Shown piece after piece: positions 19,884 through 27,949 of a stretch of 64,000 nucleotides of DNA (its first letter is position 1; the number at the start of each line of letters is the position of its first letter). The notes below the pieces were generated by a model. It saw nothing but the letters and a program-made list of their open reading frames with translations. It was not told the origin of the DNA and did not search any database. This DNA comes from Streptomyces venezuelae ATCC 10712 (GTDB lineage Bacteria > Actinomycetota > Actinomycetes > Streptomycetales > Streptomycetaceae). The position numbers and the translations under genes were made by a program. The DNA lies in the NCBI RefSeq assembly GCF_008639165.1, contig NZ_CP029197.1:5646001-5710000 (forward strand). The letters are read 5' to 3'.

Positions 19884-20377
19884 TAGCGTCGCAACCTCTG
19901 GACCAGGCGTCCTTCCGGATGAACGGAGAGGACGGTGTCGGCGTCAATCGGGGTGTGTGGAGCACCCCAGGTGGTCGTCGGTGACCGGCGCAGTTCCCCC
20001 TTCCCCGCCACTCGGCCGGCGCTGCGTTGCGCCCCCTGCGCGCCGGCTTGAAACCCGCGGCGGTGCGTGGAATTCCAGCACAGTGCCGGATCTCCAACAA
20101 GGGCCGCGTGTCGCGCCGGGAGGGTCATGACAACCCGTGCGCATCCTGTCACGGCATGTAGAAGATGATCACGGAGGATTCGGACTTTTCCTCTCCAATG
20201 GCTCCGCGTGCCCGTGTGTCCCAGTCGACATGATCAGGAGCGGAATACAGCCTTCAGTGGCGGAATGTCCCTTTCCGTGACCTCGGGGGACAGTCCGTAA
20301 TGCCCGGTATGTATCGCGATTGGTGAGCAAACTCACACGATGATCGATGTCTTAGCCATGCATTCGAAGGGAATCGC
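19884..20377. other. Long intergenic region upstream of cvnA1
   Basis: These 494 bases separate the leftward cvnA1 from a small rightward gene. GC content drops around 20150-20345. No RNA gene or riboswitch was recognised. The only clear structure is the palindrome at 20323-20336 near the right end. Confidence 0.5.
20323..20336. promoter_or_regulatory. Palindrome GTGAG-CAAA-CTCAC, candidate operator
   Basis: This perfect 5+5 inverted repeat lies 42 bases before the small gene at 20378 and just after a TATGTAT stretch that could be a -10 box. A repressor bound here would block the start region. No regulator is identified. Confidence 0.45.
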
Positions 20378-20659
20378 ATGTTTAGCCTGACGCTTTACAC
20401 CCCTTCGCGCCCGAACGCGGCGCCCGTTCCGGAACAAGGTCAGATCACCGCGATGAAGACGACGACGCCCGGCACCACGACGGCGAACCCCCGCCGCTCC
20501 ACCCTCGTCCACCTCACGGACGCCGCAGAGCTCGGCCGCCCCGCGGTCCCCGAGTACGCGGCCGAGCTGCCGGCGAAGACGGCGAACCCCCGCCGCACCG
20601 TCCTCATGCAGCCCCCGGCCCCGTACCAGCCCCAGCCGTACGCCACCGCGTCCCGCTGA
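20378..20659 (+). CDS. Small protein of unknown function with duplicated TANPRR motif
   Basis: The protein has 93 residues from ATG 20378, supported by AAGGGA six bases upstream. An internal ATG at 20453 lacks such a site. It has no membrane segment or signal peptide. Residues 34-43 and 68-77 repeat the motif TANPRR(S)T(L/V), and the DNA repeats about 19 bases exactly. Pro, Thr and Ala dominate. The repeated core could be a binding or processing motif, but no modifying enzyme is encoded nearby, so a peptide-precursor role is only speculation. Not recognised. Confidence 0.55.
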   Translation: MFSLTLYTPSRPNAAPVPEQGQITAMKTTTPGTTTANPRRSTLVHLTDAAELGRPAVPEYAAELPAKTANPRRTVLMQPPAPYQPQPYATASR

Positions 20660-20819
20660 CCCGAACCCCGAACACCGGCCCCGGGGCCCCGTGACCTGGG
20701 GCCCCATCCGCATGACCCGTGTCATCGGACCCGCTGATATCGCCGCTCGGCCGCCCCCGCGCCGCGTTAGCCTGGAGCGTCAGACTCCAGCCAGCATCAA
20801 GTGAGGGGCGACAGCACTC

Positions 20820-21614
20820 GTGCGCATCGCCAGATTCTCCATCGACGGCAATGTCGCCTTCGGCGCCGTCGAGGGCGAGGGAACGGTCGAGTCCGGCGGC
20901 CTCGTCCTCGACATCATCAAGGGCATCCCGTACACCGACTTCGAGCTCAGCGGCACCAAGGTCCCGCTCAGCAAGGTACGGCTCCTGCCGCCGGTGCTCC
21001 CCAACAAGGTCGTGGCCATCGGCCGCAACTACGCGGAGCACGCCGCCGAACTCGGCAACGAGGTCCCCGACGTCCCCGTCGCCTTCTTCAAGCCCACCAC
21101 CTCGGTGATCGGCCCCGGCGACGCCATCGAGTACCCCTCCTTCTCCAACGAGCTGCACCACGAGGCCGAACTGGCCGTGGTCATCGGCCGCATGTGCCGC
21201 GAGGTGCCCCGCGAGCGCGTCAAGGACGTCGTCTTCGGCTACACCTGCGCCAACGACGTCACCGCCCGCGACGCCCAGCAGCGCGAGAAGCAGTGGGCCC
21301 GCGCCAAGGGCTTCGACACCTCCTGCCCGCTGGGCCCCTGGGTCGAGACGGACCTGAGCATCGCCGCCGCGAGCGACCTGACCATCCAGGCCACGGTCAA
21401 CGGCGAACAGCGCCAGCTGGGTCGGACGAGCGACATGATCCGCTCCATCGAGGACCTGGTCGTCCACATCACCGAGGCCATGACGCTGCTCCCCGGCGAC
21501 GTCATCCTCACCGGCACCCCCGCCGGGGTCGGCCCCCTCAACGTCGGCGACGAGGTCGCCGTCACCATCGAAGGCATCGGCACTCTCACCAATAAGGTGA
21601 TCAAGCGTGGCTAA
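20820..21614 (+). CDS. Fumarylacetoacetate hydrolase family protein
   Basis: The 264-residue protein starts at GTG. It has a short N-terminal domain and the FAH-fold catalytic domain, including VAIGRNYAEHAAEL, the metal ligand region HHEAELAVVIGR, GYTCANDVTARD and the C-terminal LTGTPAGVGPL. Relatives split or decarboxylate beta-diketo acids or act as oxaloacetate decarboxylase/acylpyruvase. Which reaction applies cannot be told from sequence. The end overlaps the gltX start by eight bases, so the two genes are translated together in most streptomycetes. Confidence 0.9.
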   Translation: MRIARFSIDGNVAFGAVEGEGTVESGGLVLDIIKGIPYTDFELSGTKVPLSKVRLLPPVLPNKVVAIGRNYAEHAAELGNEVPDVPVAFFKPTTSVIGPGDAIEYPSFSNELHHEAELAVVIGRMCREVPRERVKDVVFGYTCANDVTARDAQQREKQWARAKGFDTSCPLGPWVETDLSIAAASDLTIQATVNGEQRQLGRTSDMIRSIEDLVVHITEAMTLLPGDVILTGTPAGVGPLNVGDEVAVTIEGIGTLTNKVIKRG

Positions 21615-23082
21615 CGCGAATATCCGCGTCCGTTTCTGTCCCTCGCCGACCGGCAACCCCCACGTGGGCCTGGTCCGCACCGCCCTCTTCAACTGGGCCT
21701 TCGCCCGGCACAACGAGGGCACCATGGTCTTCCGCATCGAGGACACCGACGCAGCTCGGGACTCCGAGGAGTCGTACAACCAGCTGCTCGACTCCCTGAA
21801 GTGGCTCGGCCTCGACTGGGACGAGGGCCCGGAGGTCGGCGGCCCGCACGCCCCGTACCGCCAGTCGCAGCGGATGGACATCTACAAGGACGTCGCCGAC
21901 AAGCTGCTCGCCGGCGGGTACGCGTACCCGTGCTACTGCACCACCGAGGAGCTCGACGAGCGCCGGGAGGCCGCCCGCGCCGCCGGCCGCCCCTCCGGCT
22001 ACGACGGCCACTGCCGCGACCTCACCCCGGAGCAGAAGTCGGCGTACGAGGCCGAGGGCCGCGCGTCGATCGTCCGCTTCCGGATGCCCGACGAGCCGAT
22101 CACCTTCACCGACCTGGTCCGCGGCGAGCTCACCTTCACCCCGGAGAACGTGCCGGACTACGGCATCCTCCGGGCCAACGGCGCCCCGCTGTACACCCTG
22201 GTCAACCCGGTCGACGACGCCCTGATGGAGATCACCCACGTCCTGCGCGGCGAGGACCTGCTCTCCTCCACCCCCCGCCAGGTCGCGCTCTACAAGGCGC
22301 TGATCGAGCTCGGCATCGCCAAGGAGATCCCCTCCTTCGGCCACCTGCCGTACGTCATGGGCGAGGGCAACAAGAAGCTCTCCAAGCGCGACCCGCAGGC
22401 CTCCCTCAACCTCTACCGGGAGCGCGGCTTCCTCCCGTCGGGCCTGCTGAACTACCTCTCGCTCCTCGGCTGGTCCTTCTCGGCCGACCAGGACCTCTTC
22501 ACCGTCCCCGAGATGGTGGCGAAGTTCGACATCGCCGACGTCAACGCCAACCCGGCGCGCTTCGACCTCAAGAAGGCCGAGTCGATCAACGCCGACCACA
22601 TCCGGATGCTGAACGTGAAGGCCTTCGCCGAGGCCTGTGAGCCCTGGCTCCGGGCCCCGCACGCCCCCTGGGCGCCGGAGGACTTCGACCAGGCCGCCTG
22701 GGAGGCCATCGCGCCGCACGCCCAGACCCGGCTCACCGTCCTCTCGGACATCACGGCCAACGTGGACTTCCTCTTCCTGCCCGAGCCGGTCTTCGACCAG
22801 CCCTCGTGGGACAAGGCGATGAAGGGCGAGCCGGCGGCCCTGCTCACCACCGCCCGGGAGAAGCTCGCGGCGGCCGACTGGAGCGACCCCGAGTCCCTCA
22901 AGAACGCCGTCCTGGCCGCAGGCGAGGCCCACGGCCTCAAGCTCGGCAAGGCGCAGGCCCCGGTCCGCGTCGCGGTCACCGGCCGCACGGTCGGCCTGCC
23001 GCTCTTCGAGTCCCTGGAGATCCTGGGCGAGGAGAAGACCCTGGCCCGCATCGACGCGGCTCTGGCGAAGCTCACCGCCTGA
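21607..23082 (+). CDS. gltX: Glutamyl-tRNA synthetase
   Basis: The 491-residue class I synthetase starts at GTG inside the end of the preceding gene. The HIGH-type motif is PSPTGNPHVGLVRTALFNW (residues 11-29) and the KMSKS-type motif is KKLSKRDPQ. It charges tRNA-Glu. Actinobacteria usually lack GlnRS, so this enzyme probably also misacylates tRNA-Gln for later amidation. Five Gln and Glu tRNA genes lie about 850 bases downstream, so enzyme and substrates are co-located. Confidence 0.97.
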   Translation: MANANIRVRFCPSPTGNPHVGLVRTALFNWAFARHNEGTMVFRIEDTDAARDSEESYNQLLDSLKWLGLDWDEGPEVGGPHAPYRQSQRMDIYKDVADKLLAGGYAYPCYCTTEELDERREAARAAGRPSGYDGHCRDLTPEQKSAYEAEGRASIVRFRMPDEPITFTDLVRGELTFTPENVPDYGILRANGAPLYTLVNPVDDALMEITHVLRGEDLLSSTPRQVALYKALIELGIAKEIPSFGHLPYVMGEGNKKLSKRDPQASLNLYRERGFLPSGLLNYLSLLGWSFSADQDLFTVPEMVAKFDIADVNANPARFDLKKAESINADHIRMLNVKAFAEACEPWLRAPHAPWAPEDFDQAAWEAIAPHAQTRLTVLSDITANVDFLFLPEPVFDQPSWDKAMKGEPAALLTTAREKLAAADWSDPESLKNAVLAAGEAHGLKLGKAQAPVRVAVTGRTVGLPLFESLEILGEEKTLARIDAALAKLTA

Positions 23083-23096
23083 CCCCTCCCGCGCGG

Positions 23097-23109
23097 TACG
23101 GTCGTGCCA
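23097..23109 (+). promoter_or_regulatory. Candidate -10 box for leaderless HAD gene
   Basis: TACGGT at 23097-23102 lies six bases before the ATG at 23109, and no ribosome site precedes the ATG. The pattern fits a leaderless transcript. Confidence 0.5.
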
Positions 23110-23831
23110 TGACCATCCGCGCGGTGCTGTGGGACGTCGACGACACGATCTTCGACTACGCCCGCGCCGACCGCGTCGGCATGAGCGCGCACCTGACGGC
23201 CGAGGGCCTGGTGGACGGATACGCATCCGTCGACCAGGCCCTCGGTCGTTGGCGGGAGCTCACGGCGATCCACTGGCGGATCTTCGAGGCCGGCGGGGTC
23301 GACTTCCAGGAGCAGCGGCGGGAGCGCGTCCGCGCCTTCCTGGAGCGGCCCGGGCTGACCGCCGCGGAGGCCGACGGCTGGTTCGAGCGGTACGTCGCCC
23401 ACTACGAGGCGGCCTGGGAGCTCTTCCCCGACGCGGTGCCCGTCCTGGACCTCCTGGCCGATGACTATCGTCACGGGATTCTGTCCAACTCCAGCCTGCT
23501 CAACCAGGACCACAAGCTCCGCGCCCTGGGCGTGCGCGAACGCTTCGAGGCCGTCGTGTGCGCCGCGGAGCTGGGGGTGGCCAAGCCGGCCGCCGAGGCC
23601 TTCCACGCCGCCTGTACCGCGCTTGACCTGCACCCGAGCGAGGTGGTGTACGTGGGGGACCAGCCCGACATCGACGCCAGGGGCGCGACGGAAGCCGGGC
23701 TTCAGGGCATCTGGCTGGACCGCGCGGGCACCGGCGGACGGCCCGAGCTGAAGCGGATCACGAGCCTCCATGAGCTTCCGGGCCTGCTCCGGGGGCATAC
23801 CCGTTTTGGAGCGCAGTCCACCTTCAGGTAA
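23109..23831 (+). CDS. HAD-superfamily hydrolase
   Basis: The 240-residue protein carries the four HAD motifs: DVDDTIFDY (nucleophile Asp), ILSNSSL, the lysine in VAKPAAEAF, and GDQPDIDARGA. A helical cap domain lies between motifs one and two, placing it with phosphoglycolate-phosphatase-like or YjjG-like enzymes. The substrate is unknown. Its TAA stop codon lies inside the -10 box of the predicted tRNA promoter. Confidence 0.9.
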   Translation: MTIRAVLWDVDDTIFDYARADRVGMSAHLTAEGLVDGYASVDQALGRWRELTAIHWRIFEAGGVDFQEQRRERVRAFLERPGLTAAEADGWFERYVAHYEAAWELFPDAVPVLDLLADDYRHGILSNSSLLNQDHKLRALGVRERFEAVVCAAELGVAKPAAEAFHAACTALDLHPSEVVYVGDQPDIDARGATEAGLQGIWLDRAGTGGRPELKRITSLHELPGLLRGHTRFGAQSTFR

Positions 23832-23834
23832 TGT
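23806..23834 (+). promoter_or_regulatory. Promoter of the tRNA cluster
   Basis: TTGGAG at 23806-23811, a 17-base spacer and TAATGT at 23829-23834 make a good vegetative promoter. It overlaps the last codons and the stop of the HAD gene. The start site would lie near 23841, about 80 bases before the first tRNA. Confidence 0.7.
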
Positions 23835-23923
23835 TCTTCCTGCGCCGAGGGGAACAAGCCGAAAGGCAAGAACCCGGAAAGCGCAAGCCGAGCAAGATCC
23901 CCCTGGTGGGGAAGTTGCCCCGG

Positions 23924-23995
23924 TGGCCTATGGTGTAATTGGCAGCACGACTGATTCTGGTTCAGTTAGTCTTGGTTCGAGTCCAGGTAGGCCAG
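23924..23995 (+). tRNA. tRNA-Gln (CTG)
   Basis: The 72-base cloverleaf has acceptor arms TGGCCTA/TAGGCCA, anticodon loop TTCTGGT with anticodon CTG, and T loop TTCGAGT. The 3' CCA is not encoded. The second Gln copy differs by paired changes only. Confidence 0.97.
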
Positions 23996-24038
23996 CTCGC
24001 AGAGCTCATCTGCACCGTACGTGGATCTCATCCACAAA

Positions 24039-24111
24039 GCCCCCGTTGTGTAGCGGCCTAGCACGCTGCCCTCTCAAGGCAGTAGCGCCGGTTCGAATCC
24101 GGTCGGGGGTA
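24039..24111 (+). tRNA. tRNA-Glu (CTC), copy 1
   Basis: The 73-base cloverleaf has acceptor arms GCCCCCG/CGGGGGT, anticodon stem CTGCC/GGCAG and anticodon CTC. It differs from the two later copies by one compensatory pair in the anticodon stem (T-A instead of C-G). No CCA is encoded. Confidence 0.97.
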
Positions 24112-24195
24112 CAGATCCATCCTGTAGATCACTTGGGTAGCTCCCGGTGGATCTACGGTGACATCACCCGGTTCCGACCGGGTGGGATCGCTAGG

Positions 24196-24268
24196 GCCCC
24201 CGTTGTGTAGCGGCCTAGCACGCCGCCCTCTCAAGGCGGTAGCGCCGGTTCGAATCCGGTCGGGGGTA
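24196..24268 (+). tRNA. tRNA-Glu (CTC), copy 2
   Basis: Same structure as copy 1 with anticodon stem CCGCC/GGCGG. The sequence is identical to copy 3. Confidence 0.97.
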
Positions 24269-24290
24269 CGACGCTGGTCTAACCACGTAT

Positions 24291-24362
24291 TGGTCTATGG
24301 TGTAATTGGCAGCACGACTGATTCTGGTTCAGTTAGTCTAGGTTCGAGTCCTGGTAGACCAG
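24291..24362 (+). tRNA. tRNA-Gln (CTG), copy 2
   Basis: Acceptor arms are TGGTCTA/TAGACCA and the anticodon is CTG. Compared with the first Gln copy, one acceptor pair (C-G to T-A) and one T-stem pair (T-A to A-T) have changed together, so folding is kept. Confidence 0.97.
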
Positions 24363-24391
24363 CTCGGATCTGCGGAAACGTATGATCCAAA

Positions 24392-24464
24392 GCCCCCGTT
24401 GTGTAGCGGCCTAGCACGCCGCCCTCTCAAGGCGGTAGCGCCGGTTCGAATCCGGTCGGGGGTA
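24392..24464 (+). tRNA. tRNA-Glu (CTC), copy 3
   Basis: Identical to copy 2. It is the last tRNA in the cluster and lies seven bases before the terminator hairpin. Confidence 0.97.
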
Positions 24465-24470
24465 CAGAAC

Positions 24471-24504
24471 GAAGAAGCCCTTCCCTTCGGGGGAGGGCTT
24501 CTTC
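24471..24504. terminator. Terminator of the tRNA cluster
   Basis: A 10-base perfect inverted repeat (24471-24480 with 24495-24504) has further pairing around a TTCG loop. It separates the rightward tRNA genes from the leftward ndgR gene. Confidence 0.85.
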
Positions 24505-24592
24505 GCTGTTCGCCCGTCGGCACACACAACTCCGGCCCACCGCTGCGGCGTTGGAGCGGTGGGCCGGGGAACGAACAGGGGACGGAAGAGCG

Positions 24593-25309
24593 TCAGCCGG
24601 TACGGCGGAGCGCCTCGGAGAGACGGGCCGCGGCGTCGATGACGGCCTGGGCGTGCATACGGCCCGGGTGGCGTGTCAGACGCTCGATCGGACCGGAGAC
24701 CGACACGGCGGCCACCACACGGTTCGACGGGCCGCGTACGGGCGCGGAGACGGACGCGACGCCCGGCTCCCGCTCACCGATCGACTGGGCCCAGCCGCGG
24801 CGCCGTACGCCCGACAGGGCCGTCGCGGTGAAGCGGGCGCCCTGGAGGCCGCGGTGCAGCCGCTCGGGCTCCTCCCAGGCCATCAGGATCTGCGCGGACG
24901 AGCCGGCCTTCATCGTCAGCGTCGAGCCGACCGGCACGGTGTCCCGCAGGCCCGAGAGCCGCTCGGCCGCCGCCACGCAGATGCGCATGTCGCCCTGCCG
25001 GCGGTAGAGCTGGGCGCTCTCGCCGGTGACGTCACGCAGATGCGTCAGCACCGGGCCCGCGGTCGCGAGCAGACGGTCCTCGCCGGCCGCGGCGGCGAGC
25101 TCCGCGAGGCGCGGTCCGAGGATGAACCGGCCCTGCATGTCACGCGCCACCATCCGGTGGTGTTCCAGTGCCACGGCCAGTCGGTGGGCCGTGGGTCGTG
25201 CGAGTCCCGTCGCCGCGACCAGTCCTGCGAGGGTGGCCGGACCGGACTCCAGGGCGCTCAGGACAAGGGCTGCCTTGTCGAGAACGCCTACGCCGCTAGA
25301 GTTGTCCAT
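24593..25309 (-). CDS. ndgR: IclR-family regulator NdgR
   Basis: The protein has 238 residues from the ATG giving MDNSSGVGVLDKAAL; an upstream in-frame start seven codons earlier is less likely. The N-terminal winged helix includes TLAGLVAATGLARPTAHRLAVAL. The C-terminal IclR effector domain follows, with GPSNRVVAAVSVSGP near the end. NdgR controls leucine synthesis and other amino-acid-dependent growth and antibiotic genes in Streptomyces, and it is normally divergent from leuCD as here. The 140-base divergent region holds repeats that may be its operator. Confidence 0.93.
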   Translation of the reverse strand: MDNSSGVGVLDKAALVLSALESGPATLAGLVAATGLARPTAHRLAVALEHHRMVARDMQGRFILGPRLAELAAAAGEDRLLATAGPVLTHLRDVTGESAQLYRRQGDMRICVAAAERLSGLRDTVPVGSTLTMKAGSSAQILMAWEEPERLHRGLQGARFTATALSGVRRRGWAQSIGEREPGVASVSAPVRGPSNRVVAAVSVSGPIERLTRHPGRMHAQAVIDAAARLSEALRRTG

Positions 25310-25326
25310 GCAACGATATTCGCGTC

Positions 25327-25378
25327 TCACTCTGTGAAACGCAAGTTCAATTTTCCGAGGAACTTGTCACTCTGGTGA
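25327..25378. promoter_or_regulatory. Candidate operators in the ndgR-leuC intergenic region
   Basis: Two similar elements, TCACTCTGTGA (25327-25337) and TCACTCTGGTGA (25367-25378), are spaced 40 bases apart, close to four helical turns. Between them lies a perfect CAAGTTC/GAACTTG inverted repeat (25342-25366). NdgR is the obvious candidate ligand, but this is inferred from position. Confidence 0.5.
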
Positions 25379-25449
25379 GGCGGCCGCACAACGGCCCGCG
25401 AAACGGGTCTCTAGTTGTGCCGGCGTAGACGTCGGCCGGAGGGAAAGCG

Positions 25450-26874
25450 ATGGGTAGGACACTCGCGGAGAAGGTCTGGGACGACCACGTCGTCCGGCGC
25501 GCCGAGGGCGAGCCCGACCTCCTCTTCATCGATCTGCACCTGCTGCACGAGGTGACCAGCCCCCAGGCCTTCGACGGCCTGCGCCAGAACGGCCGGCAGG
25601 TGCGGCGCCTCGACCTCACCATCGCCACCGAGGACCACAACACCCCGACCCTCGACATCGACAAGCCGATCGCCGACCCGGTCTCCCGCGCCCAGATCGA
25701 GACCCTCCGTAAGAACTGTGCCGAGTTCGGCGTCCGGCTGCACCCGCTGGGCGACGTCGAGCAGGGCGTCGTCCACGTGGTGGGACCCCAGCTGGGCCTG
25801 ACCCAGCCCGGCACCACCGTGGTCTGCGGCGACTCGCACACCTCCACGCACGGCGCCTTCGGCGCGCTGGCGTTCGGCATCGGCACCAGCCAGGTCGAGC
25901 ACGTGCTCGCCACCCAGACGCTGCCGCTGGCCCGCCCCAAGACGATGGCCATCACCATCGACGGCGAGCTGCCCGAGGACGTCACCGCCAAGGACGTCAT
26001 CCTGGCGATCATCGCCAAGATCGGCACCGGCGGCGGCCAGGGCTACATCCTGGAGTACCGCGGTTCCGCCGTCGAGAAGCTCTCGATGGAAGCCCGGATG
26101 ACCATCTGCAACATGTCGATCGAGGCCGGCGCCCGCGCGGGCATGATCGCCCCCGACGAGACCACCTTCGCGTACCTCAAGGGCCGCGCCCACGCCCCCG
26201 AGGGCGAGGACTGGGACGCCGCCGTCGCGTACTGGAAGACCCTGCGGTCCGACGAGGACGCGGTCTTCGACGCCGAGGTCGTCATCGACGCCGCCTCCCT
26301 GGCGCCGTTCGTCACCTGGGGCACCAACCCGGGCCAGGGCGCGCCGCTTTCGGCGAACGTCCCCGACCCGGCTTCGTACGAAGACGCTTCGGAGCGCTTG
26401 GCCGCCGAAAAGGCCCTGGAGTACATGGGGTTGACCGCCGGACAGCCGCTGCGCGACATCAAGGTCGACACCGTCTTCGTAGGCTCCTGCACCAACGGCC
26501 GCATCGAGGACCTGCGCAACGCCGCGGACCTGCTGCAGGGCCGCAAGGTCGCCGACGGCGTCCGGATGCTGGTCGTCCCCGGCTCGGTCCGGGTCGCCCT
26601 GCAGGCCGTCGAGGAGGGCCTGGACAAGGTCTTCAAGGACGCGGGGGCCGAATGGCGGCACGCGGGCTGCTCGATGTGCCTGGGCATGAACCCCGACCAA
26701 CTGGCGCCCGGTGAGCGCTCCGCGTCCACCTCCAACCGCAACTTCGAGGGCCGGCAGGGCAAGGGCGGCCGGACCCACCTGGTCTCGCCCCAGGTCGCCG
26801 CCGCCACCGCCGTGCTGGGCCACCTGGCCTCCCCGGCCGATCTGTCCGACGTCGCCACCACCGCGGGGGTCTGA
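25450..26874 (+). CDS. leuC: 3-isopropylmalate dehydratase large subunit
   Basis: This 474-residue aconitase-family protein has the cysteines that bind the 4Fe-4S cluster, in VGSCTNGR (near 348) and the CSMCLGMNP pair (near 408-411). With LeuD it isomerises 2-isopropylmalate to 3-isopropylmalate in leucine synthesis. A GGAGGGAAAG ribosome site precedes the ATG. leuD follows six bases downstream. Expression is likely controlled by NdgR from the divergent promoter region. Confidence 0.97.
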   Translation: MGRTLAEKVWDDHVVRRAEGEPDLLFIDLHLLHEVTSPQAFDGLRQNGRQVRRLDLTIATEDHNTPTLDIDKPIADPVSRAQIETLRKNCAEFGVRLHPLGDVEQGVVHVVGPQLGLTQPGTTVVCGDSHTSTHGAFGALAFGIGTSQVEHVLATQTLPLARPKTMAITIDGELPEDVTAKDVILAIIAKIGTGGGQGYILEYRGSAVEKLSMEARMTICNMSIEAGARAGMIAPDETTFAYLKGRAHAPEGEDWDAAVAYWKTLRSDEDAVFDAEVVIDAASLAPFVTWGTNPGQGAPLSANVPDPASYEDASERLAAEKALEYMGLTAGQPLRDIKVDTVFVGSCTNGRIEDLRNAADLLQGRKVADGVRMLVVPGSVRVALQAVEEGLDKVFKDAGAEWRHAGCSMCLGMNPDQLAPGERSASTSNRNFEGRQGKGGRTHLVSPQVAAATAVLGHLASPADLSDVATTAGV

Positions 26875-26880
26875 GGAACC

Positions 26881-27474
26881 ATGGAAGCTTTCACCACGCA
26901 CACCGGCCGGGCCGTCCCGCTGCGCCGCAGCAACGTCGACACCGACCAGATCATCCCGGCGCACTGGCTGAAGAAGGTCACCCGCGACGGCTTCGAGGAC
27001 GGGCTCTTCGAGGCCTGGCGCAAGGACGCGCAGTTCGTGCTCAACCGCCCCGAGCGGCAGGGCGCCACCGTCCTGGTGGCCGGCCCCGACTTCGGCACCG
27101 GCTCCTCCCGTGAGCACGCCGTCTGGGCGCTCCAGAACTACGGCTTCCAGACGGTGATCTCCTCCCGCTTCGCCGACATCTTCCGCGGCAACTCGCTGAA
27201 GAACGGCCTGCTCACCGTGGTGCTGCCGCAGGAGACGGTCGACGCCCTCTGGGAGCTGACCGAGGCCGACCCCACCGCCGAGATCACCGTCGACCTGGAG
27301 CGGCGCAAGGTCCTGGCCGCCGGGATCGACGCCGACTTCGAGCTCGACGAGAACGCCCGCTGGCGGCTCCTGAACGGACTCGACGACATCAGCCTCACCC
27401 TTCAGAACGAAGCCGACATCGCGGCCTACGAGGCGGCGCGACCGGCCTTCAAGCCCCGTACAATTACGGTCTGA
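26881..27474 (+). CDS. leuD: 3-isopropylmalate dehydratase small subunit
   Basis: The 197-residue swivel-domain subunit includes NVDTDQIIPAHWLK near the start and the GPDFGTGSSREHAVWAL substrate-binding motif. It forms the heterodimer with LeuC and is co-transcribed with it. A strong inverted repeat follows 16 bases after the stop. Confidence 0.97.
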   Translation: MEAFTTHTGRAVPLRRSNVDTDQIIPAHWLKKVTRDGFEDGLFEAWRKDAQFVLNRPERQGATVLVAGPDFGTGSSREHAVWALQNYGFQTVISSRFADIFRGNSLKNGLLTVVLPQETVDALWELTEADPTAEITVDLERRKVLAAGIDADFELDENARWRLLNGLDDISLTLQNEADIAAYEAARPAFKPRTITV

Positions 27475-27489
27475 GCAGCGCTTTTCCAA

Positions 27490-27525
27490 GACTGCGCCCC
27501 CCACCGCCCGGTGGGGGGCGCAGTC
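27490..27525 (+). terminator. Terminator of leuCD
   Basis: A perfect 15-base inverted repeat (27490-27504 with 27511-27525) with a CGCCCG loop lies just after leuD. Confidence 0.85.
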
Positions 27526-27578
27526 GCTTGTTGAGACCCTGTCGGGCGACAACTCGCCCTAGATGGCACAATCGGTGC

Positions 27579-27806
27579 ATGGAACGCGACAGCCAACTCG
27601 AGCTCTACGAGGCAGTCGCCGCCCGATTGAAGGAAGCGCACACAAGGGTGCGCTCACTGCAAGTCCCGGAGGGCGTAAGGATGGCGCTGTCCCGGAAGCT
27701 GCTGGTCGTGACGGCCGCGGCGAAGCACGATCTCAAGGACGCGGCAACGCGTCTGGACCGGTTGATGAAGGACCTCGACGAGGGCCGATTCCCAGAGGAC
27801 GACTGA
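27579..27806 (+). CDS. Small helical protein of unknown function
   Basis: This 75-residue acidic/basic protein begins MERDSQLELYEAVAARLKEAHTRVRSL and is predicted to be entirely alpha-helical. From memory, a homologue occupies the same place between leuD and hupS in S. coelicolor. The ATG at 27579 has no clear ribosome site, but CACAAT lies six bases before it, so a leaderless transcript is possible. It has no membrane segment and no known function. Confidence 0.75.
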   Translation: MERDSQLELYEAVAARLKEAHTRVRSLQVPEGVRMALSRKLLVVTAAAKHDLKDAATRLDRLMKDLDEGRFPEDD

Positions 27807-27949
27807 CACCAGGAACTCCGCAGCGGATCTTCCGCGTTGCGGCACTAGGGTGATTAGCCCGTTTCGTGTTTGATTTGCGGTATATACATGCCTAACGTGC
27901 GAAAAAGCTTGAACACTTTCGTTCTGGCAATGTCTCCGAAGGGGAAGAC

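Noticed and set aside
15468..19886. 1472-residue open frame opposite cvnA1
   Set aside because: It is a shadow of the conservon genes. The translated product shows no family motif.
20378..20659. RiPP precursor peptide
   Set aside because: A duplicated core-like motif exists, but no modifying enzyme, protease or transporter gene is adjacent. The idea is kept only as a remote option.
24471..24504. Integration (att) site next to tRNA genes
   Set aside because: tRNA clusters often host integrated elements, but there is no integrase and no duplicated tRNA 3' end here; the repeat is a terminator hairpin.
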